From Actinobacillus indolicus (GTDB lineage: Bacteria > Pseudomonadota > Gammaproteobacteria > Enterobacterales > Pasteurellaceae), in assembly GCF_901764975.1 (NCBI RefSeq), contig NZ_CABFKH010000004.1:62001-126000 (forward strand): a DNA stretch of 64,000 nt, in the 5' to 3' direction. The notes under the pieces are model-generated. The model searched no databases. It was not told the DNA's origin and saw only the letters and a list, made by a program, of their open reading frames with translations. The translations under genes were made by a program, and so were the position numbers. Below are positions 46,690 to 56,074 of this stretch, piece by piece (the stretch's first letter is position 1; the number at the start of each line of letters is the position of its first letter).

Positions 46690-47367
46690 TTAACGATGAT
46701 CGTAACGTTTTGCGAGATTATCGCCAATTTTTTGGCTAATCATGACAATCGCCACGATAATGATAGTTGCGATCCATTTTACATAGACCATGTTACGATG
46801 TTCACCGTAACTGATAGCAAGGTTCCCCAAGCCACCGCCACCAACAGCGCCCGCCATTGCCGAGTAGCCGATAAGGGCAACAAGGGTCAGCGTAATGCCA
46901 TTGATTAAAATAGGTAAAGATTCAGGCAAATAGAATTTAGAAACCACTTGCCAATTTGTTGCTCCCATAGATTTTGCCGCTTCCGTCAAACCACTTGGAA
47001 TTTCTAAGAGTGCATTTGAGGTTAAACGAGCAAAAAACGGAATCGCAGAAACACTTAATGGCACAATCGCCGCTGTTGTTCCAAGTGTGGTTCCCACCAA
47101 TAAACGAGTAAATGGCAATAACACGACAAGCAAAATGATAAACGGCACTGAACGACCGATATTGATAATGACATCAAGCACTTGATGTAAGCCTTTGTGC
47201 TCTAAAATCTCGCCTTTGCCAGTTAAGAACGCAACAAAGCCAATTGGCATACCGATTAAAACCGCCAAAGCTGTTGCCACAAAGCCCATGTATAAGGTTT
47301 CTAATGTGGACATCGCCACCAATTCCCACATCTTCGGTGTGAGTTCATTGATAAAATCATTCCACAT
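46690..47367 (-). CDS. metI: Methionine ABC transporter permease
   Basis: MetI is the membrane channel for methionine uptake. The 225-residue protein has five hydrophobic segments and the ATPase-docking loop [24 protein letters not shown], followed by [24 protein letters not shown]. It overlaps metN by 11 bases and is 39 bases from the first metQ copy. Confidence 0.97.
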   Translation of the reverse strand: MWNDFINELTPKMWELVAMSTLETLYMGFVATALAVLIGMPIGFVAFLTGKGEILEHKGLHQVLDVIINIGRSVPFIILLVVLLPFTRLLVGTTLGTTAAIVPLSVSAIPFFARLTSNALLEIPSGLTEAAKSMGATNWQVVSKFYLPESLPILINGITLTLVALIGYSAMAGAVGGGGLGNLAISYGEHRNMVYVKWIATIIIVAIVMISQKIGDNLAKRYDHR

Positions 47368-48391
47368 AGCCTAATACCTCAACTTTTACATTATTATCAA
47401 TCAAATAAAATCTCGCTTCTGAAATGGCATCGTGATTACCTTCTACTTCTGCAATTACAAAGCCAAATTTCACACCACCAGCGTAGTCGATTTGCGACAT
47501 TAAAATACTAAAATCAATCCCGAATTTCTTAGAAGCATGAGATAACAGCGGTGCATCTACCGAACGCCCTGTAAACTCGAATTTAATAATCGGCTTACTG
47601 GTTGGCGTTTGGTTTGGAGAAAGCTGATCCATATACTCTTGCGGTAATTCAATATGGAAAGTCGATTGAATAAAGCGTTGTGCTAATTCCGTTTTCGGAT
47701 TAGAGAAAATTTCACTGACCGAACCGCTTTCAACTAATTGCCCTTTATCAATGACTGCAACACGATCACAAATACGTTTTACCACTTCCATTTCGTGCGT
47801 AATTAATAAGATCGTTAAGCCTAAACGTTTATTAATATCTTTAAGTAATTGTAAGATCGATTGTGTTGTCGCTGGATCTAACGCACTGGTTGCTTCATCG
47901 CAAAGTAACACTTGCGGATCGTTCGCCAACGCACGAGCGATCGCCACACGTTGTTTTTGACCGCCTGAAAGATTGCTCGGATACACATCGTGTTTATCCG
48001 ATAAGCCAACCAGTTCAAGTAATTCATTTACTTTTTGATGAATCTGCTCTTTTGGCGTATGGTTAAGCTCTAATGACAACGCCACATTCTCAAACACAGT
48101 ACGAGAAGAGAGCAAATTAAAATGTTGGAAAATCATACTGATTTTACGGCGAGCAAGATTTAACTCTTTTTCTGAGAGTGTGGTTAAATCTTTACCGTCC
48201 ACAATCACTTGCCCGATCGTTGGGCGTTCTAATAAGTTTACGCAACGAATTAATGTACTTTTACCTGCGCCAGAAGCACCAATAACCCCATAGATTGTGC
48301 CTTTGGGTACTTCAAGATTGACATTATCAAGGGCGGTAATTTTTTTACCCTTGACATCAAACTGTTTGCTGATGTTTTTCAGCTGAATCAT
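47357..48391 (-). CDS. metN: Methionine ABC transporter ATP-binding protein
   Basis: MetN energises methionine import. The 344-residue protein has Walker [16 protein letters not shown], signature [15 protein letters not shown] and Walker [14 protein letters not shown]. The C-terminal ACT-like C2 domain (about 265-344) binds methionine and gives feedback inhibition in E. coli. It is the first gene of the operon, 46 bp downstream of a MetJ-type operator. Confidence 0.97.
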   Translation of the reverse strand: MIQLKNISKQFDVKGKKITALDNVNLEVPKGTIYGVIGASGAGKSTLIRCVNLLERPTIGQVIVDGKDLTTLSEKELNLARRKISMIFQHFNLLSSRTVFENVALSLELNHTPKEQIHQKVNELLELVGLSDKHDVYPSNLSGGQKQRVAIARALANDPQVLLCDEATSALDPATTQSILQLLKDINKRLGLTILLITHEMEVVKRICDRVAVIDKGQLVESGSVSEIFSNPKTELAQRFIQSTFHIELPQEYMDQLSPNQTPTSKPIIKFEFTGRSVDAPLLSHASKKFGIDFSILMSQIDYAGGVKFGFVIAEVEGNHDAISEARFYLIDNNVKVEVLGYVE

Positions 48392-48437
48392 AGCTATTTA
48401 TCCACACTTTACTAAAAATAAAAATCTCGGTTATTTT

Positions 48438-48461
48438 AGACGTCTAGATTGCTATGTCAAT
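48438..48461. promoter_or_regulatory. MetJ operator upstream of metN
   Basis: A perfect met box AGACGTCT (48438-48445) is followed in register by AGATTGCT (48446-48453) and a weak ATGTCAAT. MetJ with S-adenosylmethionine binds tandem 8-bp boxes of this type. The position before metN indicates repression of the methionine importer when methionine is ample. Confidence 0.8.
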
Positions 48462-48478
48462 TAAGAAAATGAAATTTT

Positions 48479-48497
48479 TTATGCAAAAATTGCATAA
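48479..48497. promoter_or_regulatory. Unassigned 19-bp palindrome between metN and the DppA-like gene
   Basis: TTATGCAA-AAA-TTGCATAA is a perfect 8-bp inverted repeat with a 3-bp centre. It lies 148 bp upstream of the DppA-like gene and 88 bp from metN. It looks like an operator for a dimeric regulator I cannot name. Confidence 0.45.
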
Positions 48498-48644
48498 CAC
48501 TATTAATTATCTTCATATCTCATACAAAATACCTAATCATAGTAGAAAACTATCTTTTTATGCTATAAGTTAGTACGATTTGTTATTTCACACATCTCTT
48601 AGGCGCCTATAAAGTGATGCAAATTAATTTATAAGGAAAATTCT

Positions 48645-50243
48645 ATGCGTCTATCTACATTATTTATTGGATTAAGCGCTTTCGCTTCATCCTATTCTGC
48701 ATTCGCAGCACCTAATAATACTTTGGTAAACTGTATTGCAACTCCGCCAATGAAACTTAGCCCAGCTATCACTAATGATGCGAATGATTTCAACGCAAGC
48801 TCTCAGCAGATTTACAATCGCCTTGTTGAATTTAAAGCAGGTAAAATTGAAGTTGAGCCTGGTTTAGCTGAACGTTGGGAAGTCAGCCAAGATGGATTAA
48901 CCTATACTTTCCATTTACGTCAAAATGTAAAATTCCACAGTAATAAAACCTTTACGCCAACACGCCCACTCAATGCTGACGATGTGATCTTTTCATTCCA
49001 ACGCCAAGCAGATAAAAATCACCCTTACCACAATGTTTCTGCTGGAACTTACTTCTATTTCAACTGGATGAATTTACCAAACATTTTGAAATCTGTTGAA
49101 AAAGTAGATGATTACACAGTAAAAATCACCCTAAATAAACCGAATACGCCATTTATTACAACGGTCGCAATGGATTTCTTATCTATTTATTCCAAAGAAT
49201 ATGCAGATCAACTTCTAGCTCAAGGCAAGCCTGAACTGCTCGACCAACAACCGATAGGAACTGGACCATTTGTTTTCCAAACCTACCAAACTGACCATGC
49301 CGTTCGCTATGTCGCAAATAATGAATACTGGAAAGGCAAAGCCAACATTGATCGCTTAATTTTCAGTATTACCCCAGATGCAGGTACACGCTACGCCAAA
49401 TTAAAAGCTGGAGAATGTGATGTTATTGATTTCCCTAATATTTCAGATATTGAGCAGATGAAAAAAGATCCGCAGATTAACTTACTGGAACGTGAAGGCT
49501 TAAATCTAGCTTATCTTGGTTTAAATACGACAAAACCTGAATTAAACAATGTGAAAGTACGACAAGCACTTCACTATGCTACGGATAAAAAAGCGATTGT
49601 CGATGCGGTCTATCAAGGTGGCGGAAGTGTGGCGACTAATCCATTCCCTGATGCAGTACTAGGCTATAACCCTAATCTGCCACAATATGAATTTAATTTA
49701 GAAAAAGCCAAAGCATTACTTGTAGAAGCTGGATATCCAAATGGTTTTGAAACTGAAATTTGGGTTCAACCAGTGGTTCGCCCTTCTAATCCAAATCCAC
49801 GCCGTACTGCTGAAATTATTCAAGCAGACTGGGCTAAAATTGGGGTAAAAGCTAAGCTGGTGACCCACGAATGGGCAGATTTTAATAAACGGACCCGTGA
49901 AGGTGAATTTTCTGCAGGAACTTATGGCTGGACAAGTCGAAATGGTGATCCTGACAACTTCTTATTCCCACTATTCAGTAAAGCCAATATCCCTGGAACA
50001 AACTACTCACGTTGGACAAATGACAAGTTTGAAGCTTTACTTGCTCAAGCAGTACAGACTCAAGACACGGCAGAGCGAGCTAAACTTTATCAACAAGCTG
50101 TTGAGATTTTTCAACAGAATAGCCCAATTATTCCATTCGCTCACTCAATTAACTATGTGCCATTGAGTAAACGCGTGCAAGGTTTTGTACAAAACCCGTT
50201 TGGTTATACTGCATTTTATGGTGTAAAATTAGCTGACAAGTAA
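48645..50243 (+). CDS. Periplasmic dipeptide/haem/glutathione-binding protein, DppA/HbpA family
   Basis: The 532-residue protein is a family 5 extracellular solute-binding protein. It has a Sec signal peptide ending SAFA (about residue 22) and no lipobox, unlike H. influenzae HbpA. Hallmarks are YNRLVEFKAG, PGLAERWEVSQDGLTYTFHLR, LNADDVIFSFQRQ, QPIGTGPFVF and NGDPDNFLFPLF. It is close throughout to E. coli DppA. In Haemophilus the relative HbpA/GbpA binds glutathione and haem, so dipeptide, glutathione or haem are all possible ligands. No permease or ATPase genes are adjacent, so it must use a DppBCDF-type importer encoded elsewhere. Confidence 0.88.
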   Translation: MRLSTLFIGLSAFASSYSAFAAPNNTLVNCIATPPMKLSPAITNDANDFNASSQQIYNRLVEFKAGKIEVEPGLAERWEVSQDGLTYTFHLRQNVKFHSNKTFTPTRPLNADDVIFSFQRQADKNHPYHNVSAGTYFYFNWMNLPNILKSVEKVDDYTVKITLNKPNTPFITTVAMDFLSIYSKEYADQLLAQGKPELLDQQPIGTGPFVFQTYQTDHAVRYVANNEYWKGKANIDRLIFSITPDAGTRYAKLKAGECDVIDFPNISDIEQMKKDPQINLLEREGLNLAYLGLNTTKPELNNVKVRQALHYATDKKAIVDAVYQGGGSVATNPFPDAVLGYNPNLPQYEFNLEKAKALLVEAGYPNGFETEIWVQPVVRPSNPNPRRTAEIIQADWAKIGVKAKLVTHEWADFNKRTREGEFSAGTYGWTSRNGDPDNFLFPLFSKANIPGTNYSRWTNDKFEALLAQAVQTQDTAERAKLYQQAVEIFQQNSPIIPFAHSINYVPLSKRVQGFVQNPFGYTAFYGVKLADK

Positions 50244-50254
50244 TCTAATGTGAT

Positions 50255-50290
50255 ATTCGTATGGGCGGACCGATGTATCCGCCCATTGTT
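50255..50290. repeat. Palindromic repeat after the DppA-like gene
   Basis: ATGGGCGGA and TCCGCCCAT (50261-50269 and 50278-50286) form a 9-bp stem with an 8-nt loop between two convergent genes. It resembles the interspersed G/C-rich palindromes near 11675 and 23057 and may serve as terminator for both genes. Confidence 0.55.
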
Positions 50291-50298
50291 ATACCAAT

Positions 50299-51687
50299 TT
50301 AAAATGTAATGATCTTCTCAAACGCTAATTTAATCTTCTCCGAATCTTTCACCCCTTTTGCAGACTCCACACCTGAATTCAGATCAACGCCTAAACAGCC
50401 TTGTTTTAACGCTTGATCGATATTGTCCAAACCAATTCCACCCGCCAATAACGCTTTGGTTTTAATCTCATCTGGAATCAAAGACCAATCAAACACTTCG
50501 CCCGATCCGCCTTGCTTACTGTCTAACACATAGCGCTGAACTAACGGATTTTGTTGAAATTGAGTCTGGGCATTCATGGAAATGGCTTTCCAAATTTGAA
50601 TTTTTCCGTCAAAGGCTTCCGCCAATTCTGCAATGTAGGCTTCATTTTCCGAGCCGTGAAGTTGCACGGCAAACAGTTCAAGCTGTTTTGCAATTTTTTC
50701 GACAAATCCAACCGCTTGATCTTGGAATACACCGACAAAGCGCAATGGTGCTTGCACTACAAGCTCTTGTGCTTGACGGAGTGATAAGGCTCGTGGCGAT
50801 TTTTCGGCGAAAATCAATCCGCCGTATAATGCACCGTTCTGATACACTGCTTGTACATCTTGCGGACGAGTTAAACCACAAACTTTATTTTCTCCATACA
50901 CTACCGCACGCATAGCATTATTCAGATCCGCATTGCCCATTAAGCTACTGCCAATTAAAAAGCCGTGGGCAAACGGTTTGATCTCTTGGACTTGTTTATG
51001 GTTGTAAATGCCCGACTCGCTGATTAAACGGGTCTCTTTCGGAATGCGATCTTGATATTTTTGCACCAAATGCACAATGCGATTCATATCAATGGATAAA
51101 TCGTGCAAGTTGCGGTTATTCACGCCGATAATCTTCGCCTCTAAGGCTAAAGCCCGTTCAAATTCCGCTTCATTGCTGGTTTCAGTCAGTACACCCATAC
51201 CGAGTGAATGTGCCAACTCGCTTAATTCACGATAGGTGTCATCATCCACCACCGAGAGCATTAATAAAATCGCATCTGCTTGATGAAAACGTGCCAAATA
51301 AACTTGGTAAGGTGAGATCATAAAATCTTTGCACAGCACAGGCTGTTCGACTTGCTGGCGAACTTGGTTAATATACGCAAAATCCCCTTGGAAATACTGT
51401 TCGTCCGTCAGCACCGAAATTGCCGAAGCATAATGTTTATAGACTTGAGCAATCGCATCCAAATCAAAATCGGCTCGAATCAGCCCTTTTGACGGTGATG
51501 CTTTTTTACATTCTAAAATGTAAGCGGGCAGATCATGCGAACCTTTTGCAAGAGCCTGATAAAAACTGCGATCACTTTGGGTTAATTGATGTTGAAATTG
51601 AGATAACGGAAAGGTTTGTTCTTTTTGCTCGACCCAAAGGGCTTTGTCTTGAACAATCTTCTGAAGGATAGTGGGTTGATTTTGCAT
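50299..51687 (-). CDS. trpC: Bifunctional indole-3-glycerol phosphate synthase / PRA isomerase
   Basis: TrpCF performs two successive steps of tryptophan synthesis. The 462-residue protein has an N-terminal IGPS barrel (about 1-258: [44 protein letters not shown]) and a C-terminal PRAI barrel (about 260-462: [28 protein letters not shown]). It is isolated from other trp genes here and divergent from yqcC with a 58-bp shared promoter region. No leader peptide is seen upstream. Confidence 0.97.
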   Translation of the reverse strand: MQNQPTILQKIVQDKALWVEQKEQTFPLSQFQHQLTQSDRSFYQALAKGSHDLPAYILECKKASPSKGLIRADFDLDAIAQVYKHYASAISVLTDEQYFQGDFAYINQVRQQVEQPVLCKDFMISPYQVYLARFHQADAILLMLSVVDDDTYRELSELAHSLGMGVLTETSNEAEFERALALEAKIIGVNNRNLHDLSIDMNRIVHLVQKYQDRIPKETRLISESGIYNHKQVQEIKPFAHGFLIGSSLMGNADLNNAMRAVVYGENKVCGLTRPQDVQAVYQNGALYGGLIFAEKSPRALSLRQAQELVVQAPLRFVGVFQDQAVGFVEKIAKQLELFAVQLHGSENEAYIAELAEAFDGKIQIWKAISMNAQTQFQQNPLVQRYVLDSKQGGSGEVFDWSLIPDEIKTKALLAGGIGLDNIDQALKQGCLGVDLNSGVESAKGVKDSEKIKLAFEKIITF

Positions 51688-51745
51688 ATTTTGTCCTTAT
51701 ATATGGGCAATTCGTTTTTATGAACAGAACAATAAAGGACAACCA

Positions 51746-52057
51746 ATGAAAACTCAAGTAAAACAACACTTAAACGATCTCGAAATCGCCTTGCGAGTAC
51801 ATAATCTGTGGGAAGCCACGCCACCGTCTGAAGAAGCCTTAGCCAATGACGAGCCGTTTTGTGTCAGCACACTGTCTGCAACCCAGTGGCTACAATGGAT
51901 TTTCTTACCGAGAATGCACGCTCTGTTAGAGGCCAATGCAGAATTGCCCCGTAATTTTGCGGTATCGCCTTATTTAGAAGAAGCGTTAAAAGATTTGGAT
52001 TATCTACACGCACTTCACGCCCCGTTAGTAAAACTTGAAACCTTGTTGAAAAGCTAA
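51746..52057 (+). CDS. yqcC: YqcC family protein
   Basis: This small (103 residues) helical protein belongs to the YqcC family, with the conserved TLSATQWLQWIFLPRMHALLE and LDYLHALHAPLVKLETLL regions. Its biochemical role is unknown. Its stop codon overlaps the truC start (TAATG), and yqcC-truC pairing is conserved in gamma-proteobacteria, suggesting a link to tRNA modification. Confidence 0.92.
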   Translation: MKTQVKQHLNDLEIALRVHNLWEATPPSEEALANDEPFCVSTLSATQWLQWIFLPRMHALLEANAELPRNFAVSPYLEEALKDLDYLHALHAPLVKLETLLKS

Positions 52058-52776
52058 TGGAACTTGAGATTCTTTACCGTGATGATGAGCTGATTGCGAT
52101 TAACAAACCTGCGGGTATGTTGGTGCATCGCAGTTGGCTGGACAAACATGAAACCGTATTTGCCATGCAGACGTTGCGTGATCAAATCGGGCAACACGTT
52201 TTCCCAATTCACCGCTTAGACCGCCCGACATCCGGCGTGTTGCTTTTTGCCCTGAACAGCGACATGGCTCGCACCATGAGCCAGTTGTTTGAACAACATC
52301 AGATCCAAAAAAGTTATTTGGCAGTCGTTCGTGGTTATTTGGAAGGGGAAGGACGAATTGACTATCCCTTGAAAGTTCAGCTGGATAAAATTGCCGATAA
52401 ATTTTCTCAAGAAAAAGAAGCACAGGATGCGATTACCGATTATAAAGGTTTGGCAACGGTGGAAATGCCTTATCCCGCAGGTAAATTCCAAACGGCACGT
52501 TATAGCCTTGTACAACTGTTTCCACAAACGGGCAGAAAACATCAGCTTCGCCGTCATATGAAGCATCTGTTTCACCCAATTATGGGCGATACAAACTATG
52601 GTGATTTACATCAAAACCGTGCGTTAATCGCTAATACGGGCTGTGATCGTTTATTCTTACATTCCAACTGCTTGCAATTTATTCATCCGAAACATTTGCA
52701 AAAAATTGAGATAAACGCACCGCTTGATCAGCAGTGGTTAAGTTTGTTTGAACAGTTTGGGTGGGACTTTAAATAA
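52057..52776 (+). CDS. truC: tRNA pseudouridine-65 synthase
   Basis: TruC isomerises U65 in tRNA. The 239-residue RluA-family enzyme has the catalytic Asp55 in HRLDRPTSGVLLFA, the opening YRDDELIAINKPAGMLVH and the FPQTGRKHQLRRHM motif. It is translationally coupled to yqcC and followed by a strong hairpin. Confidence 0.96.
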   Translation: MELEILYRDDELIAINKPAGMLVHRSWLDKHETVFAMQTLRDQIGQHVFPIHRLDRPTSGVLLFALNSDMARTMSQLFEQHQIQKSYLAVVRGYLEGEGRIDYPLKVQLDKIADKFSQEKEAQDAITDYKGLATVEMPYPAGKFQTARYSLVQLFPQTGRKHQLRRHMKHLFHPIMGDTNYGDLHQNRALIANTGCDRLFLHSNCLQFIHPKHLQKIEINAPLDQQWLSLFEQFGWDFK

Positions 52777-52780
52777 GAAA

Positions 52781-52808
52781 TAAGGCGTTCAAACTTCTGA
52801 ACGCCTTA
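52781..52808. terminator. Bidirectional terminator after truC
   Basis: TAAGGCGTTCA and TGAACGCCTTA form an 11-bp stem with a 6-nt loop between convergent genes. Confidence 0.75.
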
Positions 52809-52824
52809 TCAAAACATGAATTGG

Positions 52825-53493
52825 TTAAGGTTTGAATATATCACCGCTATCTAGAGATAGGAACCATATTTGAAACGGTAAAGTCACAATATCAGATGCT
52901 AAAGTGATTGGCGTTAGTGCTATGGCTGCAAGCGTAGATCCAACGCCATTTATTTGGTATTTTTCCGTCACTAATTTTACGGGAATGGCTTTTCTTAACT
53001 TACCTGACTCTGCAATTTGTATATCCGCTTTTTTGTAGAGTTGTCCTTGTAATGGATATTGATGAACATATTGAGTGTTTTTTGAGCATTCAGGACAACG
53101 AGACTCAAAGCCTAATTGTTTTAATTTGGCAATTTCAGTCTGAGTATCTGCGGTAGTGTATGATATACTTGCGTTGATTTTCCAGTTTTTTGCCTCTTTA
53201 TCTAATTCGACTTGTAACCCATAGGTATTAAAAGTTTCCGGTAATTTTGCATCAATCAATGCTTTGATTTGTTTCGAACTTTCGGCATCCGCGACAAACC
53301 AATATTTTTCCCCTATCATCACAAGCTGTTGTGTGGATTTCAGCATACCAAATGCAGTGAGTTTATCACTATCAACTTCCACCATTTCATTACCGGAAGA
53401 AATAGGATCACGCTCTGCCCAATTCAGCATAGTAAAACATCCCGATAAAAGGATTGTGCTTAAACTTAACAATAAAAATTTAACCAATTTCAT
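52825..53493 (-). CDS. Lipoprotein of unknown function
   Basis: The 222-residue protein has a clear lipoprotein signal (MKLVKFLLLSLSTILLSGC, Cys19). Later it has a CPEC pair near residues 130-140 and a C-terminal hydrophobic segment (about 188-215, STLAAIALTPITLASDIVTL) that could sit in a membrane. I do not recognise the family. The gene is single, with hairpins on its 3' side and an A+T-rich 230-bp upstream region. Confidence 0.75.
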   Translation of the reverse strand: MKLVKFLLLSLSTILLSGCFTMLNWAERDPISSGNEMVEVDSDKLTAFGMLKSTQQLVMIGEKYWFVADAESSKQIKALIDAKLPETFNTYGLQVELDKEAKNWKINASISYTTADTQTEIAKLKQLGFESRCPECSKNTQYVHQYPLQGQLYKKADIQIAESGKLRKAIPVKLVTEKYQINGVGSTLAAIALTPITLASDIVTLPFQIWFLSLDSGDIFKP

Positions 53494-53727
53494 ATTTACC
53501 TCTTAATTAATTTGTAAATTCTTGTGGACTATAATACAAACAAATTATTCTAGTCAACAAGAAAGTATTTTACCCAATCCTATGATAAACTGATCAGAGT
53601 TCCCAATATTTGTTATTTAATTTGCAAAATTTTAGTAAAAGCCGACCGCACTGCTTAGTGCTTCTAAATTTTTCATAAAATTTAATAGGAACTTTACTGA
53701 ATTTTATTGGACTTAAAGGAATTCAAA

Positions 53728-53883
53728 ATGGATAATGCGTTGTTAAGTTTAACTCATGAACAGCAACAACAAGCCGTTGAACAAATTCAACAGCTTATGC
53801 AACAAGGTATCAGCAGTGGCGAGGCAATTGCAATTGTCGCTCAACAACTGCGAGATGCCCATCAAAAATTAGAGGAAAAATGA
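53728..53883 (+). CDS. yoaH: YoaH/UPF0181 family protein
   Basis: A 51-residue Gln-rich protein ([20 protein letters not shown] opening, then [19 protein letters not shown]) matches the UPF0181 family, small proteins of unknown role. AAAGGA lies upstream of the start. Its stop overlaps the next start by four bases (ATGA), so the two form a coupled pair. Confidence 0.85.
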   Translation: MDNALLSLTHEQQQQAVEQIQQLMQQGISSGEAIAIVAQQLRDAHQKLEEK

Positions 53884-54362
53884 TGAAAAAGTATCTTTTA
53901 CTCGCTATGGCATTTGCATCAACTACTGCCCTAGCCAATACTCAGGCAAATACAAATGCCACAACCACTAAAGAAGCAAAACAACCAATGATGGGATTAA
54001 CCACGATTGATGTAGGTGGAAAAGTTGCTAAATCGTTAAATAGTACCGTTTATTCATTGAGTAAAGCGAATACAACACAATTATGTTGGGAAGTAATCAA
54101 CATTCCATTTACGGCTAAAAATAAAGTAACGGAAGTATTTACTACTCCAGCTAAATCTAAATTCACTCACCCAGATGCTTCGGTAACAACAAGTAACGAA
54201 GATAAAACACATACTATTGTAAGTCATATACCAAGTGTTAATAATGAATTTATTAGAAAATGTTGGAAATTTGATAAAACAGATCCTATTGGTAACTACA
54301 CATTAGATCTCAGAATAAATGATATTATTTTTCCGACTCAAAAATTTAGTATCGTTAAGTAG
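53880..54362 (+). CDS. Secreted protein of unknown function
   Basis: The 160-residue protein has a Sec signal peptide ([18 protein letters not shown], cleavage probably after ALA) and a Thr/Asn-rich start. The mature domain has two cysteines ([12 protein letters not shown] and RKCWKF) that could form one disulphide, and a beta-rich end ([20 protein letters not shown]). I do not recognise the family. It overlaps yoaH, which suggests coexpression, and has a terminator shortly downstream. Confidence 0.75.
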   Translation: MMKKYLLLAMAFASTTALANTQANTNATTTKEAKQPMMGLTTIDVGGKVAKSLNSTVYSLSKANTTQLCWEVINIPFTAKNKVTEVFTTPAKSKFTHPDASVTTSNEDKTHTIVSHIPSVNNEFIRKCWKFDKTDPIGNYTLDLRINDIIFPTQKFSIVK

Positions 54363-54380
54363 TACTTAAAATTTTAATTT

Positions 54381-54417
54381 AGCTTAAAGCTTTGTATGCA
54401 AGGTTTTAAGCTTTTTT
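54381..54417 (+). terminator. Terminator of the secreted-protein gene
   Basis: AGCTTAAA and TTTAAGCT enclose a 16-nt loop and are followed by TTTTT on the plus strand. Confidence 0.6.
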
Positions 54418-54471
54418 ATTATCTAAAAAACCTTTTGCATCTACTTTAATTTAATAGAAATAAAATAAAAA

Positions 54472-54503
54472 AGTTACTAACCAAATAAACATTGTTAGTA
54501 ACT
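54472..54503. terminator. Terminator downstream of fis
   Basis: AGTTACTAAC and GTTAGTAACT form a 10-bp stem with T-runs on both sides, so it can work in both directions. It lies 84 bp after the fis stop. Confidence 0.7.
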
Positions 54504-54586
54504 CTTTTTATTTATTTAATAATGCGATCATAATCTCATTATTCAATAATGGATTAACTCCTTGTCTATTTATAAACTAATAGACA

Positions 54587-54883
54587 TTAACCCATACCGT
54601 ATTTTTTTAATTTTTTACGTAAAGTACCACGGTTAATACCAAGCATAGTTGCAGCTCGTGTTTGGTTACCACGAGTATATTGCATTACGATATCTAACAT
54701 TGGGTGTTCAATTTCTGACAAGACCAACTCATATAATTCTGTTGGATCTTCACCACCTAATTGATGTAAGTAATTTCTTACGGCTTGTTTCACATTATCA
54801 CGAAGTGGTTTATTCACTTGTTGAGATTGTGCGTTTAACATTGATACTGTTAATGGGTTTTGTGTAGGTTGTTGTTCTAACAT
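54587..54883 (-). CDS. fis: Nucleoid-associated DNA-bending protein Fis
   Basis: Fis is a growth-phase-controlled DNA-bending regulator. The 98-residue protein ends in the diagnostic helix-turn-helix ([20 protein letters not shown], then [11 protein letters not shown]). It is the second gene of a dusB-fis operon, 18 bp after dusB, the arrangement found in E. coli and Haemophilus. Confidence 0.98.
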   Translation of the reverse strand: MLEQQPTQNPLTVSMLNAQSQQVNKPLRDNVKQAVRNYLHQLGGEDPTELYELVLSEIEHPMLDIVMQYTRGNQTRAATMLGINRGTLRKKLKKYGMG

Positions 54884-54901
54884 GTACTTCTATCCAACTT
54901 A

Positions 54902-55876
54902 TTAGGATTCTAAATGAATCGATTTCACAAAATCTTCTAATGCGTTTAATTGCTCGGTCGTTGAATCAAATGCATTAAAAGTACGTCTAAAATTTGAATT
55001 TGGTTTTAATTGTTCGACATACCAGCCAACATGTTTACGTGCAATTCGATATCCTTTTTCTTCACCATAGAAATGATGTAGGTTTTCGATATGCTCTAAC
55101 ATAAATTGACATTTTTGCTCTAACGATAATGTCGAAACGAGATCTCCTTTCTCGAAAAACTTTCCGATTTCCGAAAATAGCCATGGACGCCCCAAACTGC
55201 CTCGACCAATCATCACTGCATCCGCTTGTGTGTAGTCAAGAACTTGTTTTGCTTTTTCAGCAGAGGTGATATCACCATTGGCAACAATAGGAATCGAAAC
55301 CGCCTGTTTTACTGCTTTGATACTGTCATACTCTGCTTCGCCTTCAAATAAGCAACTTCGAGTTCTTCCATGTATCGTCAATGCTGAAATACCTGCCTGT
55401 TCAGCAATTTTCGCAATATCCAAGCAATTTCGGTTCTCAGGATCCCAACCCGTTCTAATTTTTAAAGTCACAGGCACATCAACAGCATTTATAACGGCAT
55501 CCAAAATGCGAGCAACTAAATCAGGTTCACGTAGAAGTGCAGAGCCTGCCATCTTTTTGTTTACCTTCTTAGCTGGGCAGCCCATATTGATATCAATAAT
55601 ATCTGCACCATACTCTACATTTATTTTTGCTGCGATTGCCATCTCTGTGGGATCAGATCCCGCAATTTGTACGGCATTAATACCAATGTCATCATGGTGT
55701 GCTAAACGCAAACGTGATTTTTCGGTATGCCATACATCAGGATTTGTGGACATCATCTCTGAAAATGTTAAACCTGCACCTAATTGGCTACATAATCGTC
55801 TAAACGGCTGATCGGTAATCCCTGCCATCGGTGCGAGGAAAATACGATTTTTAATTTCATACTGGCCAATTCGCAT
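54902..55876 (-). CDS. dusB: tRNA dihydrouridine synthase B
   Basis: DusB reduces uridine at position 17 of tRNA using FMN and NADPH. The 324-residue TIM-barrel protein has [17 protein letters not shown], the catalytic cysteine in [20 protein letters not shown] and the FMN-phosphate motif ANGDITS with [11 protein letters not shown]. It is transcribed with fis. A 198-bp leader with a possible attenuator lies upstream. Confidence 0.97.
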   Translation of the reverse strand: MRIGQYEIKNRIFLAPMAGITDQPFRRLCSQLGAGLTFSEMMSTNPDVWHTEKSRLRLAHHDDIGINAVQIAGSDPTEMAIAAKINVEYGADIIDINMGCPAKKVNKKMAGSALLREPDLVARILDAVINAVDVPVTLKIRTGWDPENRNCLDIAKIAEQAGISALTIHGRTRSCLFEGEAEYDSIKAVKQAVSIPIVANGDITSAEKAKQVLDYTQADAVMIGRGSLGRPWLFSEIGKFFEKGDLVSTLSLEQKCQFMLEHIENLHHFYGEEKGYRIARKHVGWYVEQLKPNSNFRRTFNAFDSTTEQLNALEDFVKSIHLES

Positions 55877-55933
55877 CGACTCATCCTTTGATTATTTTTA
55901 GAACAAATTTAACAAGAGTGATTTCCAAATAAA

Positions 55934-55955
55934 AAGTACGGCATAAACCGTACTT
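55934..55955 (-). terminator. Hairpin in the dusB-fis leader
   Basis: AAGTACGG and CCGTACTT form an 8-bp stem with a CATAAA loop and are followed on the minus strand by TTTTTATTT. It lies between the sohB stop and dusB. It is downstream of the likely dusB promoter, so it could end sohB transcription or attenuate dusB-fis. Confidence 0.65.
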
Positions 55956-55991
55956 CTCTTTCTATACTCAAGGAGCAATTGCTCTTAGTAA

Positions 55992-56028
55992 GGGGGCGTA
56001 TAATACGCATTTTTTTCCAATTTTGGAA
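55992..56028 (-). promoter_or_regulatory. Probable dusB-fis promoter with GC-rich discriminator
   Basis: On the minus strand a -10-like TATTAT (56005-56000) is followed by ACGCCCCC, a discriminator of the kind found at ppGpp-inhibited promoters such as E. coli fis. The perfect 14-bp palindrome TTCCAATTTTGGAA (56015-56028) lies in the spacer region. The -35 is poor, also as in E. coli. Confidence 0.5.
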
Positions 56029-56074
56029 GTCTAATTATTCGACAAAAATCAAAATTTACTCAACTTGTCAAAAT

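Noticed and set aside
50688-50915. 75-residue plus-strand frame in trpCF
   Set aside because: Antisense shadow of the PRA isomerase domain, without ribosome-binding site.
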